A DNA stretch of 64,000 bases from Leptolyngbya sp. SIOISBB (GTDB lineage Bacteria > Cyanobacteriota > Cyanobacteriia > Phormidesmidales > Phormidesmidaceae), in the NCBI GenBank assembly GCA_010671905.1, contig JAAHII010000001.1, positions 5,890,001 through 5,954,000 on the forward strand. Direction: 5' to 3'. Shown in pieces: positions 53,140 through 61,214 of this stretch (positions within the stretch are counted from its first letter, which is position 1; every line of letters starts with the position of its first letter). The notes beneath the pieces were generated by a model, which saw nothing but the letters and a program-made list of their open reading frames with translations, had not been told where the DNA came from and searched no databases. The position numbers and the translations under genes were made by a program.

Positions 53140-53847
53140 TTAGTCCCGTTTACTCATCCTGCTGCTGCCAGATCCTTGATTTGTGGGGCTCATAGCTCGA
53201 GGGGATTGAGCTTGGCGATCGCGCTTTACCAACCCCGTCACGATGGCTAGCCCAAAGATCCCTAACAGGGCAAACCCGAGCAGTAGCCTACCCCCTTCTA
53301 GCAGTCCGGCCCCGAGCGCCACAATGGGTGGATTCGAGAGGGCAATGCTAATGACCAAGGCGGGGGCAAATTTGAGAATTGGGGTTTTGGTTAGCCCCAC
53401 CGCATAGCAAACAAAATCGAACAGCCCCGTCATCAAAAAGCCTGTCATCAGGAAAAAGTTGTTTTCTAAATGACGCTGACTGAGGGCGTTAATCCGCGTC
53501 ATGAACCTGGCCCCGACGAAATACTGCACAACATCACGGCCATAGCACCGCGAGAGGGCAAAGCTGATCGAGCAAGAGCAAAGATCGGCCAGACAGACAA
53601 CCAGCAATCCTTGGGTAAAGCCGAGTAGGCTACCAGCGAGCACCGAATAGGCTGTCCCCGGCAAGGCGGGAATTACGACACTGGTAAACCGCAGCAAGAA
53701 AATGCCCAGCGGTGCCCACACACCCAATTGGTCAACTTGCGATCGCAATTGCGCGACGCCATAGCGGTTCACCGCCCAAATCACGAGGGCCAAAAACAAC
53801 ACAACGGCCAAAAATCGCAAGGCCTTGATGAGAGCACTTTTCTTCAC
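53140..53847 (-). CDS. TVP38/TMEM64-family (VTT domain) membrane protein
   Basis: 235 residues with about five or six helices. Family motifs: FTSVVIPALPGTAYSVLAGSLLG and CSISFALSRCYGRDVVQYFVG, then NNFFLMTGFLMTGLFDFVCYAVGLTKT. VTT/DedA-like proteins are proposed lipid scramblases or membrane-homeostasis factors, sometimes linked to metal or selenite handling. The C-terminal tail is basic. It is likely co-transcribed upstream of the DUF5132 gene, 51 bp apart. Confidence 0.9.
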   Translation of the reverse strand: MKKSALIKALRFLAVVLFLALVIWAVNRYGVAQLRSQVDQLGVWAPLGIFLLRFTSVVIPALPGTAYSVLAGSLLGFTQGLLVVCLADLCSCSISFALSRCYGRDVVQYFVGARFMTRINALSQRHLENNFFLMTGFLMTGLFDFVCYAVGLTKTPILKFAPALVISIALSNPPIVALGAGLLEGGRLLLGFALLGIFGLAIVTGLVKRDRQAQSPRAMSPTNQGSGSSRMSKRD

Positions 53848-53896
53848 AACATCACTCCAAAAAGAGGGGCTTTACCCGTGATCGAAATTCCAGCCG

Positions 53897-55006
53897 TTAA
53901 GCCTGCTCAACCTCCACCTCGGTTGAAGGTTGAGACGGAGGATAGTACAGTTCATCTCGCAATTCCCAGCCGGTTTGTTGCTGCACGTAGGCGTGGGTGC
54001 TAAGCCCCGATTGTCGAGCTATTTGCACCACTTGTCGGTAATCTAAGCCCAGGCGATCGCACAATTCTCGCTGGCCTAATCCGGAGGGTGGGGATGATAG
54101 AGCAGGCGGTGATGAATGGCTGGTCACAAAGACTTGAGGATAAATCAGCGGTAACAGCTGTTGCAGCATCAGTCGCAACAATCGCGTGCCGTTGCCCCAA
54201 TGCCAAAATTGCGGTACTTCAAATACTTGCTGAGTTTGTACGGCCTTGAGCGATCGCCAACCGCGATTGCGGTTAAGTCCTGGCAATACCGCTGTGCCAT
54301 AGGACTGCACAAAAATCATATCGGGATCGACCTGGGCAATCTGCTGCAGCGATAAATACGTCAGACCCGGCTCTCCCTGAATGGTTACTGGCTTAACCCA
54401 GGGAAAATCGGTGAACTGTTGCAATACGCTGCCGAGGGTGCCGGTCTGAGTCTCTACGGGGTAGCGATCACTCCAGCGACTCAATCGCGAGGCCCCCATC
54501 ATGAGGACGGTTTTGCGCGGTTCCTGTTGGAGACGCTGGTGATAACTTGCCAATTGCCCATCCAACTGGGCGATCGCGGCTTCGGCTTCGGCTGTGCGTT
54601 GGGTCAGCCCGGCAATATCGAGCAGGCGTAAAACCGCCTCTTCGTAGCCGCTGCCCCCCATTAAATAAGTGGGGGCGATATCGGCTAACCAATGGCGATA
54701 AAACCGATGGGGAAACTGCCAGCCTAAAATCAGGTCGGGCTGCAGTTCACGGATGCGACGAAAGTTAGGCAGCAGCCAAGTCCCGACCGTGGCCCATTGT
54801 TGCGATCGCTCGCCATAAAATTCGGGTTGGGCAGCCACCTCGCTGCGGCTGCCGCCAACCGGGGCTAAGCCTAATTCCACGAGTACATCCAGCCCCGAAG
54901 CACTGAGACAAACAAGCCGCTGGGCTGGCCGCTTCAAACGAATGACCGCAGTGGTACTGTCAGCCACAAGATAAGGTCTGTTGGCCGCTTGAGGAGTGGG
55001 AAACAT
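53897..55006 (-). CDS. FecB/BtuF-like binding-protein domain without signal peptide
   Basis: 369 residues. The type III binding-protein fold is clear (RPAQRLVCLSASGLDVLVELG, RELQPDLILGWQFPHR, SLQQIAQVDPDMIFVQSYG, QFWHWGNGTRLLRLMLQQL). There is no signal peptide or lipobox at the ATG at 55006. A C-terminal extension of ~60 residues (LGQRELCDRLGLDYRQVVQIARQSGLSTHAYVQQQTGW) looks like a helix-turn-helix or small helical domain. A cytoplasmic sensor or a mislocalised paralogue are possible. Upstream lie only G-rich repeats. Confidence 0.8.
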   Translation of the reverse strand: MFPTPQAANRPYLVADSTTAVIRLKRPAQRLVCLSASGLDVLVELGLAPVGGSRSEVAAQPEFYGERSQQWATVGTWLLPNFRRIRELQPDLILGWQFPHRFYRHWLADIAPTYLMGGSGYEEAVLRLLDIAGLTQRTAEAEAAIAQLDGQLASYHQRLQQEPRKTVLMMGASRLSRWSDRYPVETQTGTLGSVLQQFTDFPWVKPVTIQGEPGLTYLSLQQIAQVDPDMIFVQSYGTAVLPGLNRNRGWRSLKAVQTQQVFEVPQFWHWGNGTRLLRLMLQQLLPLIYPQVFVTSHSSPPALSSPPSGLGQRELCDRLGLDYRQVVQIARQSGLSTHAYVQQQTGWELRDELYYPPSQPSTEVEVEQA

Positions 55007-55019
55007 CAGTTTGTAAACC

Positions 55020-55300
55020 GCATGAATCTAGAGAGGCAAGGGGGAGGGCAAGGTTTAGGGCTTAAGGGGGGCAAGGGGAAAAGGGGCACAGGGAAAAGGG
55101 GCAGGGGTGAAAGGGGGCAAGGGTGTGCACCTGATACAGCAAGCCGCAGTTTAATCAGGTTGCTCTGGATGGTTGAAACGACTTTCTGCATGCATTTCAA
55201 TTCCGCATTCCGACCTCAGCATTCCGCATTCTGTTCTACCTTGCACCCAAGATTTAATCCCTGGAACCACAAACCTGACACCCTGCACCCTATCCCCTGC
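55020..55300. repeat. G-rich low-complexity intergenic repeats
   Basis: Purine-rich reiterations (GGGGCAAGGGGAAAAGGGG, AGGGAAAAGGGGCAGGGG) at 55030-55125, then short repeats with CATTCCG and ACCCTGCACCC to 55300. No gene. The G-runs could form quadruplex structures on the plus strand, in the promoter of the binding-protein gene. Confidence 0.6.
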
Positions 55301-55813
55301 CTAAAATCCATACCCGCTTAAGCGGGGGTTGACCTGATTGGGGTATTCAAAGAGCAGCAAAATGCGATTGATCACAGTGCGAAAGCGCGCCTGATACTCC
55401 GGCAGCGGCGGACACTCCCCGGTGAACTGACCATTGCTGGTCGAAAATGACCACTGCGGATCGACATGGTTGTACCCATCGGCTTCAACATGGGTCAACT
55501 TGCAGGTGGGCTGTAAGAGCCCTTCCGAAAATCGCACTCTTAGCAAGATGCAGTTGCAAGTCATGCCCAGATGTCGTTTTGGAAAAAAGAAACTGAGATC
55601 AATGGAATGCGGATCGAGTTGCCGCTGGGTTTTGGCATCCGTTAACCAGGGGTTCAAGTCAACGCGCACATCAGCGAATTCAGCTCGAAACAAGACGGCT
55701 AAATGGGCAATTTTACTGGTCAATTCAGCTGTGACCGCGTGGCTAGCTGCATTCATAAAGCTATCAACCATCAGGAAAGTTAGTTTACATTCATTCTCAA
55801 CAAGATCGGCCAT
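55301..55813 (-). CDS. Conserved-looking hypothetical protein
   Basis: 170 residues, not recognised. No signal peptide or membrane segment. Features: a helical N-terminus (HAVTAELTSKIAHLAVLFRAEF), a Pro/Asp-rich middle (DLNPWLTDAKTQRQLDPHSIDLSFFFPKR), a beta region (NCILLRVRFSEGL) and a basic helical C-terminus (RFRTVINRILLLFEYP). Start at 55813 or the ATG at 55771. Stands alone. Confidence 0.6.
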   Translation of the reverse strand: MADLVENECKLTFLMVDSFMNAASHAVTAELTSKIAHLAVLFRAEFADVRVDLNPWLTDAKTQRQLDPHSIDLSFFFPKRHLGMTCNCILLRVRFSEGLLQPTCKLTHVEADGYNHVDPQWSFSTSNGQFTGECPPLPEYQARFRTVINRILLLFEYPNQVNPRLSGYGF

Positions 55814-56045
55814 TCAAAACAGTGGGGTATCGCCAGCTCCATCTTTGGCATCACAGAATACTTAGACGAAAACCATGAAACCCTAGCTTTTCTGGCAAAA
55901 ACCAAGACTTAAGAGCTCAGTAATTAACATCTTTGCTCAAAGGTGGCATCACAAAATGTGAAAGAGTTTCGATTTGACACCGTCTCTTAATGAGAGTATA
56001 TATCAATAAACAAGCGATGCAAGCGACAAAAACTAGGAGGCTGAC

Positions 56046-57086
56046 ATGAGCCAATACGCTCAAGAATTGAGAGCAACTGCGCAGGCGATGGTTGCCAAAG
56101 GGAAGGGTATTTTGGCTATGGATGAGAGCAATGGCACCTGCAATCGCCGCTTTCAGAAACTCGGCATCCCCGCGACTCAGGAGTATCGCCAGGCCTATCG
56201 AGAACTGATTTTGACGACGCCAGGATTGTCGGATTACATCAGTGGTCCGATTCTCTACGATGAAACCATTCGCCAGACCACCCGTGAAGGGGTGCCCTTT
56301 TTGCGAGTGATTGCAGATGCGGGCATGATTCCGGGCATTAAGGTCGATACGGGAGCCCAGGATCTAGCCGGACACCCCCACGAGAAGGTGACGGAAGGGT
56401 TGGATGGTTTGCGCGATCGCCTCGCTGAGTATTATCAAATGGGGGCTCGCTTCGCCAAGTGGCGAGCGGTGATCACCATTAACACTGATATTCCCAGTCA
56501 GGCATGTATTGAGGCTAACGCCCACGGACTGGCCCGATATGCTGCTCTCTGTCAGGAGGGTGGACTTGTACCCATTGTGGAACCGGAAGTGCTGATTGAC
56601 GGCGATCATTCATTGGCGCAGTGCTGGCACGTCACGGATGCGACCCTGCATGAGGTCTTTCACCAGTTACATATGCAAAACGTCGCCCTAGATCAAATGA
56701 TCCTCAAACCCAGCATGGTCATTCCCGGTTTGGGGTGCAATCAGCCGGCTAGCATTGAGGCTGTTGCCGAAGCGACCATTAGCTGTCTATTGAAGAATGT
56801 GCCCGCAAGTGTAGCCGGAGTTGCCTTTCTCTCGGGTGGGCAATCAACCAGCCAGGCAGCTGAACATCTCAATGCCATGAACCTGATCTTTGGCGAACAA
56901 TGTCCTTGGCCGGTCACCTTTTCTTATGCTCGGGCCATTCAGCAACCGGCGCTTGATCATTGGGGGGGTGAGCCAAGCCGCGTAGAGGCGGCCCAACAGC
57001 GTTTGCGACAGCGGGCACAATGCAACAGCGCCGCTAGCCGGGGCGAATATTCCAGCGAGATGGAAAAAACCCTGGCGATCGCGTGA
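56046..57086 (+). CDS. Class I fructose-bisphosphate aldolase
   Basis: 346 residues, the family length. N-terminal KGKGILAMDESNGTCNRRF, the FAKWRAVI segment with active-site Lys, IVEPEVLIDGDHSL, and the Schiff-base lysine in QMILKPSMVIPG. Also GVAFLSGGQS for phosphate binding. Catalyses reversible cleavage of fructose-1,6-bisphosphate in glycolysis and the Calvin cycle. Good ribosome-binding site (CTAGGAGG) before the ATG. A strong hairpin terminator follows at 57135. Confidence 0.95.
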   Translation: MSQYAQELRATAQAMVAKGKGILAMDESNGTCNRRFQKLGIPATQEYRQAYRELILTTPGLSDYISGPILYDETIRQTTREGVPFLRVIADAGMIPGIKVDTGAQDLAGHPHEKVTEGLDGLRDRLAEYYQMGARFAKWRAVITINTDIPSQACIEANAHGLARYAALCQEGGLVPIVEPEVLIDGDHSLAQCWHVTDATLHEVFHQLHMQNVALDQMILKPSMVIPGLGCNQPASIEAVAEATISCLLKNVPASVAGVAFLSGGQSTSQAAEHLNAMNLIFGEQCPWPVTFSYARAIQQPALDHWGGEPSRVEAAQQRLRQRAQCNSAASRGEYSSEMEKTLAIA

Positions 57087-57134
57087 TGTTGCCCTCGCCC
57101 ATCGACTAAGTGTTCCTTTGTCCAGTGCAATCCG

Positions 57135-57169
57135 CTCCCGGCAGGTGTTTACTGCCGGGAGTTTTCTCT
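57135..57169 (+). terminator. Rho-independent terminator after aldolase gene
   Basis: Ten-base stem CTCCCGGCAG / CTGCCGGGAG with a 7-base loop, followed by TTTTCTCTT. It lies 49 bp after the aldolase stop codon. Confidence 0.88.
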
Positions 57170-57412
57170 TGGGCTGCCAAAGATTCTGCCGATTGAGAAA
57201 AATCCATGTTTTTAGAGTTTATTAATAGGAATAGATCGCATTAGCTCAATATTAGGGTATAGTAAGCGAAGCTATTGAGAAGTAAACTCAATAGTGAGCG
57301 GCCGAGTGTTGATGTCTGAATGCCTCTAGAAACCTCTTTCTTAAGTGGTTGAACAGGCTTTTTGGATCTGGTATAAAACCGTTGATGAGAATTTTTCTTG
57401 AAAATCTTCAAC

Positions 57413-57541
57413 ATGTCTCGAACTCTGGGACGGATTTTCGAGGAAGTCAAGCGGGAAGAGCGACAGTGGCAAATTGCCCTGGCTCTGCTGGGTTTAGCGC
57501 GAGATGCGATCAACCTCACCACAGATGCGTTATTGACATAG
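57413..57541 (+). CDS. Small protein upstream of flavodoxin (42 residues)
   Basis: ATG at 57413 encodes SRTLGRIFEEVKREERQW and then IALALLGLARDAINLTTDA, a single amphipathic helix with a hydrophobic second half. It ends 16 bp before the flavodoxin start, suggesting a shared transcript. There is no strong ribosome-binding site (AACATG context), so translation is uncertain. It might be a leader peptide or regulatory small protein. Confidence 0.4.
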   Translation: MSRTLGRIFEEVKREERQWQIALALLGLARDAINLTTDALLT

Positions 57542-57557
57542 TAAAGAGTACAAATTC

Positions 57558-58070
57558 ATGGCAAAAGTTGGATTGTTCTACGGTTCCACCACGGGTAAAA
57601 CTGCCGATGCCGCCGAGCAAGTGCAGGCGGCCTTAGGCGGTGAGGGCGTGGTTGATTTGTTTGACATCAGCGAAAAAAGTGCCGCTGATCTAGCTGAATA
57701 TGACTGCATCGTCATTGGCTGTCCGACCTGGAATATCGGTGACCTGCAAGATGATTGGGAAGCCATCTTGGATGACTTGGACGACGTTGACTTTAGCGGC
57801 AAGACGGTGGCTTATTTCGGTACGGGTGACCAAGTCGGCTATGCCGATAACTTTCAAGATGCCATGGGGATTCTGGAAGAAAAAATTGCCGGGTTGGGGG
57901 GCAAAACCGTCGGTTACTGGCCCGCCGATGGCTACGACCATACGGACTCTAAAGCGATTCGTGATGGCAAGTTTTGTGGGCTGGCCTTAGACGATGACAA
58001 CGAATCTGAAAAAACCGACGAGCGCATTAATACGTGGTGCAGTCAGATTAAATCGGCCATGGGTATTTAG
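57558..58070 (+). CDS. isiB: Flavodoxin, iron-stress type
   Basis: 170 residues, the long-chain flavodoxin length. FMN phosphate loop GLFYGSTTGKTADAA, isoalloxazine contacts PTWNIGDLQDDW and GTGDQVGYADNF, and the ~20-residue insert near GYWPADGYDHT. It replaces ferredoxin as electron carrier from photosystem I under iron limitation. The downstream hydrolase and small protein suggest an isiB-isiC-like neighbourhood. No isiA gene is in view. No clear Fur box was found directly upstream. Confidence 0.95.
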   Translation: MAKVGLFYGSTTGKTADAAEQVQAALGGEGVVDLFDISEKSAADLAEYDCIVIGCPTWNIGDLQDDWEAILDDLDDVDFSGKTVAYFGTGDQVGYADNFQDAMGILEEKIAGLGGKTVGYWPADGYDHTDSKAIRDGKFCGLALDDDNESEKTDERINTWCSQIKSAMGI

Positions 58071-58332
58071 GTTTCAGCTGCCAGGTCTCAGGTGCCGGGT
58101 GCCAGGTGAGCGGCGTCAACAGGGAATCAGGTGGCAGATTGGCCAGTGCTCCTCGAACCCTGAACCCTGAACCCTCCCCTAACCCCTGGCTAGATCAGTT
58201 GGTTACGTTTCACAGCTAGGCGTCTTCTACCTGTCTAGGCTTTTGCTGGCGGCTGCTCCAATCGGGAGGGGGTATCCGCCAGTTTTTGTATGAATTCCGT
58301 CTTGAATTGAATTGGCATAACACTGCAGAACC

Positions 58333-59067
58333 ATGATTTCAGATAGTTTATGGCTTTGTGCCAACCCCGCCTTGAAACACTTTGAACAACCTTTGCTGAA
58401 CCAACTAAATCGGCAGGCAGATGTGTACTGCTGGGATTACTCTCAAAGTCCAGATGAGCCCTGTGATTTAGCCGGGGCGATCGCCCTGCTCCACGATTAT
58501 ATGGAATCGCTGGAGCGCCCCATCCATCTGTTAGGACATGGTCTCAGTGGCGTTCTCGCCATGCTGTATGCTCGCCAATATCCGGCCAAGGTGCAATCGC
58601 TGACCTTGCTTTCCGTCGGGGCAGAACCCGAAATTAGTTGGCCCAGTCACTACTATGCCCTGAGAAATCTACTGCCCTGTAGCCGCACGATTGTGCTGAA
58701 ACAAATGGTCCGGCTCCTTTTTGGCCCGCAATCTGCCAAAAGAACGGCGCGTTATATCCGGACGCTGACCCGAGTTTTAGATACTGAACTAGCGCTCCAC
58801 AGTTTGATCTCCCGCACTGCTTTGATCCTGGGAAGGGTGGAAATGCCGCTACTGGTTTGCCAAGGCGAGCAGGATGTCATTCTGGATGCCAATACTCAGG
58901 TGCAGTGGAATCCTGTTTTGAAGTCGGGCGATCGCGTGTGGCGATGTCCTGAAGGCCGACATTTTTTCCATTACGAACATCCTGAGTCCACTAGTCAGGC
59001 CATCCTCCAATTTTGGCAGCAACCCATCTGTCAACTGCGTTCAAATCTCATAGAACATACACGATGA
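58333..59067 (+). CDS. Alpha/beta-fold hydrolase-like protein, IsiC-like
   Basis: 244 residues. The fold is visible (ADVYCWDYSQSPDEP, IHLLGHGLSGVLAMLYA, KVQSLTLLSVGAEP, MPLLVCQGEQDVIL with the Asp, and the late His in CPEGRHFFHYEHP). The nucleophile elbow reads G-H-G-L-S-G, so the usual central Ser of G-x-S-x-G is Gly; catalysis may be lost or use the neighbouring Ser. IsiC proteins of the iron-stress isi operon in some cyanobacteria belong to this fold, and flavodoxin lies immediately upstream. The stop overlaps the next start (ATGA). Confidence 0.75.
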   Translation: MISDSLWLCANPALKHFEQPLLNQLNRQADVYCWDYSQSPDEPCDLAGAIALLHDYMESLERPIHLLGHGLSGVLAMLYARQYPAKVQSLTLLSVGAEPEISWPSHYYALRNLLPCSRTIVLKQMVRLLFGPQSAKRTARYIRTLTRVLDTELALHSLISRTALILGRVEMPLLVCQGEQDVILDANTQVQWNPVLKSGDRVWRCPEGRHFFHYEHPESTSQAILQFWQQPICQLRSNLIEHTR

Positions 59068-59324
59068 GCTGGTTACAGATCACCTTTATGGTTATTTGCT
59101 TAGCCGTTTATCTGCTGAGCATATTGGCCTTTTTAGCGGTTTGCATCCGTGAGTTGGTCAGTAAAACCCTGGAAAAGCGAACTCTCAGGCGACAAAGTCA
59201 GTACTTTCCTTGCGGGCGCTGTCGTTACTTTTCTAACGAGACCTTACTCAAATGTGCGGTGCGTCCGGTTGATGTCATGACTGCCGCTGCCCAAACCTGT
59301 CAAGATTTTGTCGCTAAACCATGA
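59064..59324 (+). CDS. Small single-helix membrane protein with Cys motif
   Basis: 86 residues. One N-terminal helix (ITFMVICLAVYLLSILAFLAVCI) then a basic region and a compact C-terminal part with CGRCRYFSNE, KCAVRP and TCQDF: four cysteines that could bind zinc or an Fe-S cluster. The four-base overlap with the hydrolase gene shows translational coupling. Similar tails occur in short cyanobacterial proteins, function unknown. Confidence 0.75.
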   Translation: MSWLQITFMVICLAVYLLSILAFLAVCIRELVSKTLEKRTLRRQSQYFPCGRCRYFSNETLLKCAVRPVDVMTAAAQTCQDFVAKP

Positions 59325-59416
59325 ATGGGGCAACGATGTCAGGAGCCTCAGATATCCCTGATAAGTGAGAGCAGCGATGCAGCAGAGTTTGGTTTCATGC
59401 GGGTAATCCTGGGCCT

Positions 59417-60076
59417 CTATTCAAGTTGGTTCGACGTTCCACCATCGCGATCGGCATCTGGTGTGCTTGTGGGCTTGAGCAATACGAGGCGCGACCAAGT
59501 AACGTCCTTTTTGTGCGGAAAAATGCTGGGCTGATTTTCCCGCAGCAGCACACACTCTAGTCCGCACGTCCTCGCTTCTTCAAGGGTGCGGTTCGTGTCG
59601 GTTGGATAGACGCAAGTACCGAGACCGGCTGGACCATGGCGTAATGAGAGGGCACATTTGCCCCCCGGCTTTAAAAGCAAGGCGAAGTGAGCAATAGCAA
59701 GCGATCGCTCTGACTCATCCAGATGATGCCAAACGCCGTCGACCAGAATAAAGTCGAATTGTGCGGACGCTGAACCTAACCGCTGGAGTCTCGGCAAGCT
59801 GTCGTCTAGCCATGTGATCGGTAAGTCGGCATAGGTCGCCCGCGCCGCCGCCAAAAAGTCTGGCATGGGTTCAATGGCAACAACCGAGTGCCCCATTTTG
59901 GCGATCGCGGCGGCGTTTTGTCCCGCCCCCGCCCCGGCATCTAAAACGCGTCCCGCCAGTAAAGGCAGGTGGTCCAGAAAATCTTGGCAAACTTCAGCAA
60001 AATCGAGAGCTTGGCTACTTTCGATAAATCGCTGAATCGACCTTTCATAACCTTCAGTTCCTGGAATGGCTGTCAT
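59417..60076 (-). CDS. Class I SAM-dependent methyltransferase
   Basis: 219 residues. Motif I GRVLDAGAGAGQNAAAIA, motif II VVAIEPMPDFLAAAR, then FDFILVDGVWHHLDESERS and LLKPGGKCALSLRHGP. The pattern fits methyltransferase type 11/25 proteins, substrate unknown. It is in the opposite direction to the isiB group. Confidence 0.9.
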   Translation of the reverse strand: MTAIPGTEGYERSIQRFIESSQALDFAEVCQDFLDHLPLLAGRVLDAGAGAGQNAAAIAKMGHSVVAIEPMPDFLAAARATYADLPITWLDDSLPRLQRLGSASAQFDFILVDGVWHHLDESERSLAIAHFALLLKPGGKCALSLRHGPAGLGTCVYPTDTNRTLEEARTCGLECVLLRENQPSIFPHKKDVTWSRLVLLKPTSTPDADRDGGTSNQLE

Positions 60077-60178
60077 CGGTCATCCAAAGCTGATGGGCTG
60101 ATCGGCACGATGTGCTCGAAATTTTAAAATGCTTGGCTGGATACGTGGGTGAGTTATGCGACCTTTGCATGAAGCTTT

Positions 60179-60691
60179 TCACCACGGGAGGCTATGAAGC
60201 TCAACTCTTCTATTCAGCCACTCCTCTGTGTGAAACGGTAACACCATTACCGGCAAAGGCGAAGCCAGCTTTCCCTCTGGCTGTTCAATCAGCACCGGAC
60301 TCTCTACTCTTTGCCACCCTAGTGCTTCATAGTATGCCAACATCTCTGGAAGACAGAAAAGTAACCCAGCGGCAACTTTCCATTCATGCTCTAAGAATTC
60401 TGCCGTATGCTGCATGAGCTGACGCGCAAGACCTTTTTTCTGTGCGGTCGGTACGGTCACAACGCCCCCGATGCCTCCAACTGTGATGGATTCTCCATCG
60501 ACGGTGATCACATGCTTGAGAATACCGACATGACTGGTTGGCTCACCATCTGAATAGAGCAGAAAATGTAAGTCTTTCGACCTCCAGCTCAAGTTGAGTG
60601 TTTCCACGCCAAAGATATTCTCTCCCCAGCCAAAAAGCCGTTGCTTTTCTGGATTAGTCAGAGAGTTGACTTGTCTAATCACTGCTACCAC
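60179..60691 (-). CDS. GNAT-family N-acetyltransferase
   Basis: 170 residues. Acetyl-CoA-binding signature VVTVPTAQKKGLARQLMQHT (Q/R-x-x-G-x-A/G type) preceded by VGILKHVITVDGESITVGGIGG and followed by the C-terminal LPEMLAYYEALGWQRVESPVL. The YYEALGW segment is typical of GNATs. Substrate unknown. ATG/GTG near 60691. Confidence 0.88.
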   Translation of the reverse strand: MVAVIRQVNSLTNPEKQRLFGWGENIFGVETLNLSWRSKDLHFLLYSDGEPTSHVGILKHVITVDGESITVGGIGGVVTVPTAQKKGLARQLMQHTAEFLEHEWKVAAGLLFCLPEMLAYYEALGWQRVESPVLIEQPEGKLASPLPVMVLPFHTEEWLNRRVELHSLPW

Positions 60692-60843
60692 ATTTCAATT
60701 CATAAGTTTCAAGATACCTAGCAGCATAATGACTGGCGGTTTAACCGCCTTGTGACTGACACAGCGAAACGCATTTCGAACTGATCACTGTCAGTCAGTG
60801 GTGGCCTGTGGGTGAACTAAGGCAACCGGCTCATTTGATGAAT
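60692..60843. other. Short gap, no recognised gene
   Basis: Contains a weak inverted repeat (GACTGACACAG with CTGTCAGTCAG, 60752-60796), which may be a transcription terminator. Confidence 0.4.
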
Positions 60844-61008
60844 TAAGGATCAGGAATTTAATAGTATGCCGGGTTTTCCCCTCCTCGGAGGGGTGCCGTA
60901 GGCGGGGTGGGTTCGATCCTTACATGGGCAACCCACCCCGCCGCACCTCCTCGGAGGGGAAATGTGATCTCCTTGGCCCAAGGCAAATAGCGGAATTTAT
61001 ATAATCCT
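60844..61008 (-). repeat. ~170-bp dispersed palindromic element (copy 2)
   Basis: Inverted copy of the element at 15006-15176. Core palindromes: TTCCCCTCCTCGGAGGGGTG, GGCGGGGTGGGTTCGATCC paired with AACCCACCCCGCCG, and CCTCCTCGGAGGGGAAA. It lies between the GNAT gene and glgC. Confidence 0.75.
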
Positions 61009-61214
61009 CACTCCTAAGACTCAAGACACGGTCAAGGGGCTAATTTCTTGTTTTGATGGCGCTATTTTCATCGCTATCGGATCGTGCCAGCAACCGCCTT
61101 TCCTGAGATAGTAGTTTCAGGTTAGACATTGGGCACAACTGCAAGAACATCAGTTTAAGGGGTGCGTAACGCCTAACTATATGGTTGGCAAGTACCCTTT
61201 AGAAAATTAATTCA

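Noticed and set aside
57241-57522. Minus-strand 93-codon frame upstream of flavodoxin
   Set aside because: Composition is unlike a protein, and the plus strand carries the more plausible small protein.
59325-59534. Plus-strand open frame after the small membrane protein
   Set aside because: It is antisense to the methyltransferase 3' end and has no family resemblance.
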